This document shows, piece by piece, positions 1 to 7,567 of a stretch of 36,177 nucleotides of DNA. The DNA comes from Lachnospiraceae bacterium. GTDB lineage: Bacteria > Bacillota > Clostridia > Lachnospirales > Lachnospiraceae. The notes under the pieces are model-generated. The model searched no databases and was not told the DNA's origin. It saw nothing but the letters and a program-made list of their open reading frames with translations. The stretch spans positions 1 through 36,177 of the forward strand of contig JAILKH010000153.1 in NCBI GenBank assembly GCA_024693925.1, written 5' to 3'. Position 1 is the stretch's first letter; the number at the start of each line of letters is the position of its first letter. A program made the position numbers and the translations under genes.

Positions 1-116
1 TGATTTAATTTTCAAGAAATATATAGTATTATATAGACATTAAGTAATAACAAAACAAGCTCAACCAGATTCTGCATAAATAACAAGAAGATTCTTACAT
101 AAAAAGGAGGAGCAAT

Positions 117-1994
117 ATGGGGTTACAAGACAAAAAACACAAGAAATCGCAGAATGACGTTTCTCACGACCAATTGCAGGAATTTATCGATCTGACCAAG
201 ACAAGTGTGATCACTTTATCCGAATCGATTGATAATGTCACTTTGGGCATGGATTCAACAATTAAGGATAATTCACACATTTCCGGTGTCGTAAATGATG
301 TTTCACGAAGTACCGGCGAACAATTACGCTTAGTTCAGAATACTTCCGTCAAAATTGAACAGTTACATTCTTCCGTCAACACCATTACCGAAAGCATCGA
401 CAATATGCAGGAACTGGCGATCGGTTCAAATGAAGCTGTCAATAACGGACGTATGAATCTCGACACTTACAAAACTCACATAAATGAAGTAACTGCCAGC
501 ATGCAGGAAACTGCCAATTTCATCGGTATACTGCGTGAAAACATCGCGGAAATAGCCGAAACCATAAAATTAATAGTACGTATAAGCGATCAGCTTAATA
601 TGCTTTCCCTTAACTCTTCCATAGAAGCTGCCCGCGCCGGGGAAGCCGGACGCGGATTTTCGGTAGTTGCACAACAGATAACCGTACTTTCCAATGATAC
701 CAAAACCCGTATAGGAAACATTAACGATATCTTGAAAAAAATCATGGAAAGCAGCGAAAATGTTGAAGACAGTATCAACAAAAGTATTTCCGATCTGGAA
801 AACAGTAATGCCATCTTTGACGAGACACTCAATTCCTTCGGTAATATTACCGAAAAAAACAAAGCTGTAATAAATAAAATAGATGATGTGGAAAAAGATA
901 TAGAAAATATAAGCCATGTTGCCAAGACCACCTCTGACTTAAGTCAGCAGCTCAGTGATTCTGCCCAGTCGATAAATGATATGACAGAACAGGTTACCGA
1001 GATCATCGAAACCGAACAGGATTCCTTCAACAATATAAACAGTACCGTAAACGATCTTAAATTTATGCTGGGAAGACTGGAAGGTCTTGTTAATAAATAT
1101 AATAAAGATATAAGACCGGTTTCCAAAACTCCTTCTGAAACCATAAAGATAGGTGTTGTAATGCCTTTTGGCCATGAATTCTGGATGCAGGTACGGGAGG
1201 GAGTACTATATGCCAAAAAGGAATTATCAAAAAAGAACTGTATAGTTGATTTTATGCCAATAGAGGATATAACCCTTCAGAAATACATGGATGCCGTTAA
1301 TAAATGTATAGATGAAAAATATGCAGGTATCGCTATGGTCGGCTATTACGAAGAACTTGCTGCTCTTGTGGATAAGGCGGCCTCAAAGGGAATTCCCTGT
1401 ATTACCTTCAATTCGGAATTTGAAACTCCCAGCAAACGGCTGACCTTCGTAGGTCAGAATGCTTATGACTCCGGTGTAATATCCGCAGATACCATTGCAA
1501 AAAAAATCGGCGAAAAGGGAAATATTCTGGTTGTAACCTCCGATAAAAACATTACCAACCATGAAATCCGCAGAAGCGGTTTCAATGAAACCATTTCAAA
1601 ATACAAGGATATTAATCTTGTAGGACTTATTGAATGTCATGACAGCAATGATGAAGCCTATAAAAAAGTAAAAGACTATCTTGCTAAAAACCGGGATCTT
1701 GACGGAATATATATTACCGCCGGCGGTCAGATGGGTACGGTTAATGCCCTTGCCGACTATAATCTGACCGGTAAGGTTAAAGTTGTTCTTTATGACTTTA
1801 TGCAGGAGATTCTGGAAGCGATCTCCAAAGGCTCCGTGACTGCTGCCATCGGCCAGGATCCTTTCCGGCAGGGACATGACCCTATTATTTATCTCTTTAA
1901 TAATGCAATGAACGGAGAACTGCCTCCCGAAAAGAATATGTGGACCCGGATCGATGTTGTAGACAAGAGTAATGTTGGCAACTATCTGACCTGA
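117..1994 (+). CDS. Soluble methyl-accepting chemotaxis protein fused to a periplasmic-binding-protein-like domain
   Basis: A 625-residue chemoreceptor. Residues about 30-330 form a long helical methyl-accepting signalling hairpin. Its tip is clear at 170-185 (EAARAGEAGRGFSVVA), the part that contacts CheA and CheW. From residue 343 (IKIGVVMPFG) to the end the protein is an alpha/beta domain resembling type I sugar-binding proteins of the RbsB/LacI group. I see no signal peptide, membrane helix or HAMP domain, so it should be cytoplasmic, with the sensor C-terminal to the signalling part; this is the reverse of the usual order. The tip deviates a little from consensus (NSSIE for NAAIE, QQITVLSND for EEVRKLAE). 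An AAGGAGG site at 104-110 lies six bases before the ATG. It is the only + strand gene and stands alone. Role in intracellular ligand sensing is inferred; the ligand is unknown. Confidence 0.9.
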   Translation: MGLQDKKHKKSQNDVSHDQLQEFIDLTKTSVITLSESIDNVTLGMDSTIKDNSHISGVVNDVSRSTGEQLRLVQNTSVKIEQLHSSVNTITESIDNMQELAIGSNEAVNNGRMNLDTYKTHINEVTASMQETANFIGILRENIAEIAETIKLIVRISDQLNMLSLNSSIEAARAGEAGRGFSVVAQQITVLSNDTKTRIGNINDILKKIMESSENVEDSINKSISDLENSNAIFDETLNSFGNITEKNKAVINKIDDVEKDIENISHVAKTTSDLSQQLSDSAQSINDMTEQVTEIIETEQDSFNNINSTVNDLKFMLGRLEGLVNKYNKDIRPVSKTPSETIKIGVVMPFGHEFWMQVREGVLYAKKELSKKNCIVDFMPIEDITLQKYMDAVNKCIDEKYAGIAMVGYYEELAALVDKAASKGIPCITFNSEFETPSKRLTFVGQNAYDSGVISADTIAKKIGEKGNILVVTSDKNITNHEIRRSGFNETISKYKDINLVGLIECHDSNDEAYKKVKDYLAKNRDLDGIYITAGGQMGTVNALADYNLTGKVKVVLYDFMQEILEAISKGSVTAAIGQDPFRQGHDPIIYLFNNAMNGELPPEKNMWTRIDVVDKSNVGNYLT

Positions 1995-2041
1995 CATATT
2001 CCGTAAATTGTGAATTTTACCCTTTCTTAAATGTAAAGACC

Positions 2042-2085
2042 AAAGACCGGGAGATAATATAATATCATCTCCCGGTCTTTATTTT
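2042..2085. terminator. Intrinsic terminator between convergent genes
   Basis: A perfect 14-bp stem (2042-2055 with 2067-2080) and an 11-base AT-rich loop are followed on the + strand by ATTTTAT. It lies 47 bases after the chemoreceptor stop codon and ends about 40 bases before the stop of the opposing trpB2 gene. The perfect stem could serve both directions, but the T-rich tail is better on the + strand. Confidence 0.85.
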
Positions 2086-2126
2086 ATGATCCTTTATAAT
2101 ATTTCCAAATATGATCTTCTTTTAAA

Positions 2127-3497
2127 TTAATCTATCCTGGGAAGCTTCTTTCTTGCTTCTTCAAGTTCCTCATCTGTAGGAATATAATCCGTCATTACAC
2201 CATCATTAAATTTCTCATATGCCACCATATCAAAATAGCCGGTTCCCGTAAGTCCAAAGAGAATTGTCTTCTCTTCTCCCGTTTCCTTACATTTCTTAGC
2301 TTCATCTATTGCAACACGTATTGCATGAGCACTCTCGGGAGCGGGAAGAATACCTTCAACCCTTGCAAAATATTCCGCAGCCTCAAATACCTCTGTCTGT
2401 TTAACGGTTGTCGCTTCCATATACCCGTCATGATATAACTGAGATAATGTCGAACTCATACCATGGAATCTTAAACCGCCCGCATGATTGGGAGCGGGAA
2501 TATAATCACATCCAAGAGTATACATCTTTGCAAGAGGACAGATCATTCCGGTATCACAGAAATCATAGGCAAATACTCCTCTTGTAAAGCTTGGACAGGA
2601 AGCAGGCTCAACCGCAATGATCCTGTAATCGGCTTCGCCTCTTAACTTTTGTCCCATAAACGGAGAGATAAGACCTCCGAGATTAGAACCTCCGCCGGCA
2701 CAACCGATAATGATATCCGGCTTCACGTCATATTTATCCAAAGCTGCCTTTGCCTCAAGACCGATCACCGACTGATGCAAAAGCACCTGATTAAGAACAC
2801 TTCCGAGTACATATCTGTAACCTTCATTATGTGTTGCAACCTCTACCGCCTCAGAAATAGCACAGCCCAGACTTCCTGTAGTACCGGGATGATCGGCCAG
2901 TATCTTTCTTCCTATCTCTGTGGTATCAGAAGGTGAAGGTGTAACAGATGCTCCGTAAGTTCTCATAACCTCACGTCTGAAAGGCTTCTGCTCATAAGAA
3001 ACCTTTACCATATATACCTTACAATCCATTTCAAAATAAGCACAGGCCATTGAGAGCGCCGTACCCCACTGTCCTGCTCCGGTTTCAGTCGTAACACCCT
3101 TAAGTCCCTGTTTTTTAGCATAATAAGCCTGAGCGATAGCCGAATTAAGCTTATGGCTGCCGGAAGTATTATTTCCTTCAAACTTATAATAGATCTTAGC
3201 CGGTGTGCCCAGTTTCTTCTCAAGACAATATGCCCTTACAAGCGGTGAAGGACGGTACATTTTATAAAAATCACGGATCTCCTGCGGTATTTCGATATAC
3301 GCGCTGGTATCATCCAGCTCCTGTTTAACCAGTTCATCACAAAATACCATTCCCAACTCTTCGGCAGTCATGGGTTTACCTGTCCCGGGATTAAGTAACG
3401 GTGCCGGTTTCTGTTTCATATCGGAACGCACATTATACCAGGATGAAGGAATATCCTTCTCCTCCAGATAAATTTTATAAGGTACTTCTTTAGACAT
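2127..3497 (-). CDS. trpB: Tryptophan synthase beta chain-like protein, TrpB2 type
   Basis: A 456-residue PLP enzyme of the long TrpB2 class (classical TrpB is near 400 residues). TrpB2 proteins condense indole with L-serine to make tryptophan and often occur without a TrpA partner. The PLP lysine is K116 in SGSHKLNSA, the conserved glutamate is E138 in ETGAGQWG, and the PLP-phosphate loop GGGSN is at 268-272. No trpA or other trp gene is in this window, so this copy is free-standing here and may salvage indole; another trp operon may exist elsewhere. A good ribosome binding site (AAAGGAG) precedes the ATG. The upstream gap to fprA contains a plausible promoter. Confidence 0.93.
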   Translation of the reverse strand: MSKEVPYKIYLEEKDIPSSWYNVRSDMKQKPAPLLNPGTGKPMTAEELGMVFCDELVKQELDDTSAYIEIPQEIRDFYKMYRPSPLVRAYCLEKKLGTPAKIYYKFEGNNTSGSHKLNSAIAQAYYAKKQGLKGVTTETGAGQWGTALSMACAYFEMDCKVYMVKVSYEQKPFRREVMRTYGASVTPSPSDTTEIGRKILADHPGTTGSLGCAISEAVEVATHNEGYRYVLGSVLNQVLLHQSVIGLEAKAALDKYDVKPDIIIGCAGGGSNLGGLISPFMGQKLRGEADYRIIAVEPASCPSFTRGVFAYDFCDTGMICPLAKMYTLGCDYIPAPNHAGGLRFHGMSSTLSQLYHDGYMEATTVKQTEVFEAAEYFARVEGILPAPESAHAIRVAIDEAKKCKETGEEKTILFGLTGTGYFDMVAYEKFNDGVMTDYIPTDEELEEARKKLPRID

Positions 3498-3558
3498 CTT
3501 ATATCTCCTTTCAGCATCTATGATCAGCTAATTCTCATAAAAGTAATACACGAAATTT

Positions 3559-3588
3559 ATTTTAGCATAATAAACTATAAATGCGCAA
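3559..3588 (-). promoter_or_regulatory. Putative sigma-A promoter of trpB2
   Basis: On the - strand TTGCGC (3588-3583) is followed after 18 bases by TAAAAT (3564-3559), with an extended -10 TG at 3567-3566. It begins just past the fprA stop codon and lies about 60 bases before the trpB2 start. The -35 match is weak; the extended -10 compensates. Confidence 0.45.
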
Positions 3589-3594
3589 TGTATT

Positions 3595-4764
3595 CTATAA
3601 AATCGATACACATAACTCATCCGCAAGACTTATGAGCTGTTCCCTTACGGATTCATTAAGACTTCCCATTATCCTGACTTTGGTTTCACAAAAAGATAAT
3701 TCATTCATACCTTCAAGGTATTCCGACATCTTCTTATTAGCCACAGGTGCCCAGGTACCGTTCTCTATCAAAGCCACCTTGCGCTTACAGTAATTATGAT
3801 CCTTAAGATGTTCAATAAAGGTTTTCATAAAAGGAAAAATATCACCATTATAGGTAGTTGTGGCAAGGACTATCCTGTCATATCGAAAAGCCGCTTCAAC
3901 CGCTTCCGACATATCATCCGAAGCAAGATCAAATACTTCGATCTTATCGATCCCCTTTGATTTTAGTAAGTCCCGCAGTTCATATACCGCGGACCCGGTA
4001 TTTCCATAAACGGAAGTATAAGCAATTGTTACACCCGCTTCTTCGGGACTGTATGACGACCATTTATCATACAGATCAATATAATGATCAATCTTATCTC
4101 TAAGTACGGGACCGTGAAGTGAACATATTATCGAAATATCCAGATCTGCAGCTTTTTTTAGAACCGCCTGCACCTGCCGGCCAAACTTACCTACTATACC
4201 AAAATAGTATCTCCGGGCTTCACCTTCCCAATCCTCATCACTGTTCTCTTTGTTTATACCGAATTTTCCAAAAGCATCTGCGGAAAACAGGACTTTTTCC
4301 TTAACCTCATAACTCATCATCACTTCGGGCCAGTGTACCATGGGCGCCGATATAAATTTTAGCATATGGCTGCCCAGTTTCATTTCACTGCCTTCCGTAA
4401 CAACAATCTGTCTGTCCGGATAATCCGTACCGAAATAGTTCTTCATCATATTAAAAGCAGGCTTGCTTGCGACTATCTGTGCATCCTTATACTTATCCAT
4501 AAATAATCTGATCCCGCCGGAATGATCAGGCTCCATATGATGTACAATAAGATAATCGGGAAGTCTGTCCTGCAACTCATTTTCAACATTTTCAAGCCAT
4601 TGTTGAGCAAAACTACCGTCAACTGAATCCATTACGGCAATCTTTTCATCCGATATTAAATATGAATTATATGCCATTCCCTCCGGCACCTCGTACTGAC
4701 CCTCAAATAATTTAATATCAAGGTCATTAACACCTGCATATTTTATATCCTTTGTTACGATCAT
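3595..4764 (-). CDS. fprA: FprA-family A-type flavoprotein (flavo-diiron oxygen/NO reductase)
   Basis: A 389-residue cytoplasmic flavo-diiron protein. The N-terminal half is a beta-lactamase-fold domain with the diiron ligands H76-x-E78-x-D80-H81 (HMEPDH), a later VHW histidine, the aspartate in SADAFG and the histidine in SLHGP. The C-terminal half is a flavodoxin domain with the FMN loop TSVYGNTG. Such proteins reduce O2 to water, and sometimes NO, with electrons from rubredoxin or NADH-linked partners, protecting strict anaerobes; no rubredoxin domain is fused. The ATG at 4764 is chosen because an AAGGAG site precedes it at proper spacing and the protein then starts MIVTKDIKYAG; an in-frame ATG at 4797 would add 11 residues. 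Whether this one prefers O2 or NO cannot be read from the sequence. Confidence 0.93.
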   Translation of the reverse strand: MIVTKDIKYAGVNDLDIKLFEGQYEVPEGMAYNSYLISDEKIAVMDSVDGSFAQQWLENVENELQDRLPDYLIVHHMEPDHSGGIRLFMDKYKDAQIVASKPAFNMMKNYFGTDYPDRQIVVTEGSEMKLGSHMLKFISAPMVHWPEVMMSYEVKEKVLFSADAFGKFGINKENSDEDWEGEARRYYFGIVGKFGRQVQAVLKKAADLDISIICSLHGPVLRDKIDHYIDLYDKWSSYSPEEAGVTIAYTSVYGNTGSAVYELRDLLKSKGIDKIEVFDLASDDMSEAVEAAFRYDRIVLATTTYNGDIFPFMKTFIEHLKDHNYCKRKVALIENGTWAPVANKKMSEYLEGMNELSFCETKVRIMGSLNESVREQLISLADELCVSIL

Positions 4765-4773
4765 ATATTTTCT

Positions 4774-4779
4774 CTCCTT
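4774..4779 (-). promoter_or_regulatory. Ribosome binding site deciding the fprA start
   Basis: AAGGAG on the - strand, nine bases before the ATG at 4764. It favours the shorter FprA over the in-frame ATG at 4797. Confidence 0.75.
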
Positions 4780-4814
4780 ATTTATCGATTTAAACACATC
4801 CTGCCTTCCGTTTT

Positions 4815-4852
4815 ATAAGATCACCGGACCGAAATAAGATCACCAGACCGAA
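4815..4852. repeat. 19-bp tandem duplication across a stop codon
   Basis: ATAAGATCACCGGACCGAA (4815-4833) is followed directly by ATAAGATCACCAGACCGAA (4834-4852), with one mismatch. The second copy contains the stop codon (4842-4840) of the propeller lipoprotein and its last codons; the first copy lies just beyond the stop. It looks like a small recent tandem duplication. Confidence 0.85.
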
Positions 4853-6771
4853 GTAATATGTATATCAACATTATAGGATAAACCTGCTTCGGTAGTTACA
4901 CTTATAACCGTATCCCCCACCGAAACCGGCACCAGTGTACCATCCTGCCGGACCTGACATATATTTTCATCTTCAGATGCAAAACGCACGCCATAGGTCT
5001 CCAGCTCTCTTCCCGTAAGCTCATGCATCCGTAAATTTGAAAAAACGGCCATAGGTCTTATTTTTAAAACATAGGGCTGGATAATTGACAGATCATATCT
5101 TGCCGTAACAGGATAAAATTCCTTGATCTCATTGGATGTATAACCTTCCATGGGAAGAACACATAAACAGATTTCCCTCCATAATCCGTTATACCCTATA
5201 ACTACCCTTGAAATTCCGGGAAGCTTGGGAGATATCCAGTTATCTTCACCCACCGTAAGTATATCAGGATCATATTCGATTATGGTAATTTGCGACTCAT
5301 CTATAACATGTTTATTTTTATAATTATCCTGCCAATAATAGGTAATATTAAAGGCTCCCGTTCCTGCGGTTTTGGTATAAACCAGACTGTCTGTACTTAA
5401 CATCATCGGTGCCGAATCGGAAATTCCTTCTCTGTAACTTAAAGCGAGAGCACGATTGGGTTTACCTTCATCCTCAATATCTATTTCATCTGTATAATCA
5501 ATGTCTGCCATAACCATTCTGGTTGCCCAGATTCCCCAGTTTGATCCGGATTTACCAGCATATGCATATCCCAGCATAACCGGAGCATCCTTCTTAATAT
5601 GTCCGTAACCATCACCCATTATCCCGCAGTTATGACATCTGGAGATAACATTGGTATTGATCTCCGAAACTTTTTCAAAATGAATACCATCATTAGATTC
5701 AAAATACAATAAACAGCTGTCACTTTTGAATCTTCTGTTTGTGGATACCGCTACGAATTTCTTACTTTCTTCGATATAAGCAACATCCCAGGAATCCGAA
5801 TCCCTGTACTGATACTCCTCTTCCGGGGATTTATCATTTCTGATTATGGCATACCCCTGGAATTTAAGTCTTCTTGGCCAATCTTCCTTGGTAATATCCG
5901 CAGTCCTTACCTCCGTCACTTTAACTCTGTCGGGAACTCCGGAATAACTGTCCTTTGTACTGTATACATATATGGTATTATCAACTATCACAAAAGCAGG
6001 TTCTCCGCATCCCCAACCTATATCTATTCCATCATAATATATTAACGGAGCCGGATCTCCGCCCCACTTTGAACCGTTCCATTTTTCATAGGGACCACCG
6101 GGTTTTTTGGATCGTGCAAGAAAGACACTGTTGCATAAACCATCCGCACGCTTATTGATGGTGGAAGTATATCCGATATAATAATATCCTTCATAATAAA
6201 ACACATCCGGATCACAGGTGGAAAGAGCATCGGGAGAATTGGGAGAGGGACTTATGGCCACGGTCTCATCCGACCAGGTCCTTCCTTCATCATCGGAATG
6301 CCTGTAAGTGATCCAGTCATACTCCCTTGCTCCGTCACCGGGCGCCGAAAACCAGGCATCTATACTTCCGTCATCATTATATATCATGGAAGGGCCGTAT
6401 CTGTAATCCGGCAAACAAGCTCTGGAAGGAGTAAATACATCAAATCCATCATCCTTTAAAGTGATCTTAACATGCTTATCGGCATAGGGATCATCCTCTT
6501 TTTCCTCTACGGTAAAATCAGAGGCAACCTCCTCCTCTATCAGCTTTTCCACATCCTCAATATCATTAACCGACACCGACGCCTCAGTGGTTTTATTTAT
6601 TCCCACGGAATTGCCCTCCGGCAGATTCTCCGAGACTGATTTTTCCTGTGGAGCAACATCAATAACCCTATAACAGGAACAAAACAAAAAACAACTCCAC
6701 ATCATCAATGATAAGAGCAATATTTTTATTACATATCCATTATCCTTTTTTAATTTTCTTCCGAAAGCCAT
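4840..6771 (-). CDS. Secreted beta-propeller (sialidase/GH43-like) protein with C-terminal Ig-like domain
   Basis: A 643-residue exported protein. The N terminus has a basic region (RKLKKD) and a hydrophobic stretch at about 15-30 ending in CSC, so it is a signal peptide and perhaps a poorly matched lipobox at C33. A charged Glu/Asp-rich linker follows. The centre (about 100-430) looks like a glycosidase-type propeller: an Asp-box-like SDDEGRTW, then CDPDVFYYEGYYYIGYTST and GEPAFVIVDNTIYVYST. The last 90 residues resemble a group 2 bacterial Ig-like domain (FASEDENICQVRQDGTLVPV). The ATG at 6771 overlaps the regulator stop as TGATG, and a GGAGAGG site lies ten bases upstream, so it is translationally coupled to the response regulator. 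A role in binding or cutting an extracellular glycan is inferred; I cannot assign catalytic residues or a substrate. Confidence 0.8.
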   Translation of the reverse strand: MAFGRKLKKDNGYVIKILLLSLMMWSCFLFCSCYRVIDVAPQEKSVSENLPEGNSVGINKTTEASVSVNDIEDVEKLIEEEVASDFTVEEKEDDPYADKHVKITLKDDGFDVFTPSRACLPDYRYGPSMIYNDDGSIDAWFSAPGDGAREYDWITYRHSDDEGRTWSDETVAISPSPNSPDALSTCDPDVFYYEGYYYIGYTSTINKRADGLCNSVFLARSKKPGGPYEKWNGSKWGGDPAPLIYYDGIDIGWGCGEPAFVIVDNTIYVYSTKDSYSGVPDRVKVTEVRTADITKEDWPRRLKFQGYAIIRNDKSPEEEYQYRDSDSWDVAYIEESKKFVAVSTNRRFKSDSCLLYFESNDGIHFEKVSEINTNVISRCHNCGIMGDGYGHIKKDAPVMLGYAYAGKSGSNWGIWATRMVMADIDYTDEIDIEDEGKPNRALALSYREGISDSAPMMLSTDSLVYTKTAGTGAFNITYYWQDNYKNKHVIDESQITIIEYDPDILTVGEDNWISPKLPGISRVVIGYNGLWREICLCVLPMEGYTSNEIKEFYPVTARYDLSIIQPYVLKIRPMAVFSNLRMHELTGRELETYGVRFASEDENICQVRQDGTLVPVSVGDTVISVTTEAGLSYNVDIHITSVW

Positions 6772-7559
6772 CACCGAACTACCTCTCCAAACCCGGACTG
6801 AAAATCAGTATAACTCATACCCGTATATTTTTTAAAACATCTGCTGAAATAATTGGGATCCGGGATCCCGACTTTCTCCGCCGTAATAAACATCTTTTCT
6901 CCTGTACCGGCTATTTTCTTAGCCTTTTCCATCCTCAGTTCCGTAAGATATTCCACAAAATTCTTTCCTATATCCTGTTTAAATTTACGCGACAGGTAAC
7001 TGGAACTAAAACCGAAGTGTTGAGCCACAAAAGCCAGATTAAGCCTGGAATCCGTAAAATTATCCTCAAGAAATTTTTTAATCTGAACAGACATATCCTC
7101 TTCAATCGTCATATTTTTATCATTATTTATCTCTTCTGAAGCTGCATCCGCCAAAAACGCATTTATTTTACCCTCTCGACTGTCTTTATCAAGTCTGTCT
7201 TTTGCTTTTTCAAGTACCCTGGTTATCTCCGCTCTTACCATGGGTTTAAGCATATATTCAAACACCGGCATACTTACACATTTTCTGGCATACTCAAACT
7301 GATCTATAGCTGTCATTATTATAATAATAAGATTAGGATATCTATCCGTAGCAATCTGTGTAAACTCAATTCCATCCATAAAAGGCATCGAAATGTCAAC
7401 AAATACAATATCCGGTCTCAGATCGTCAATTATATTAATAGCCTCTATTCCACTGGTGGCCTCTCCAACCACTTCCATATCAAGAGTCTCCCATTTAATG
7501 GCAACTCTCATTAGTTTACGAGCCGACTCCTCATCATCGATTATCATTACTCTATACAT
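6771..7559 (-). CDS. Response regulator, YesN type (receiver plus AraC DNA-binding domain)
   Basis: 262 residues. The receiver domain (about 1-120) has the acidic pair D8-D9, the phospho-acceptor D55 in VFVDISMP and the switch lysine K105 in YMLKPM. The C-terminal 100 residues form an AraC/XylS double helix-turn-helix (FGFSSSYLSRKFKQDIG, then VGIPDPNYFSRCFKKYTG). Proteins of this layout work with YesM-type kinases to switch on carbohydrate uptake or glycan-use genes. It starts eight bases after the kinase stop and overlaps the propeller gene, so the three are one translational unit. Likely targets are the neighbouring transporter and propeller genes; this is inference. Confidence 0.95.
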   Translation of the reverse strand: MYRVMIIDDEESARKLMRVAIKWETLDMEVVGEATSGIEAINIIDDLRPDIVFVDISMPFMDGIEFTQIATDRYPNLIIIIMTAIDQFEYARKCVSMPVFEYMLKPMVRAEITRVLEKAKDRLDKDSREGKINAFLADAASEEINNDKNMTIEEDMSVQIKKFLEDNFTDSRLNLAFVAQHFGFSSSYLSRKFKQDIGKNFVEYLTELRMEKAKKIAGTGEKMFITAEKVGIPDPNYFSRCFKKYTGMSYTDFQSGFGEVVR

Positions 7560-7567
7560 ACTTCACA

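Noticed and set aside
10-37. Possible promoter of the chemoreceptor (TTTCAA, 16 bases, TATAGA)
   Set aside because: The region is so AT-rich that such matches are expected by chance; no extended -10 or sigma-28 type motif was found.
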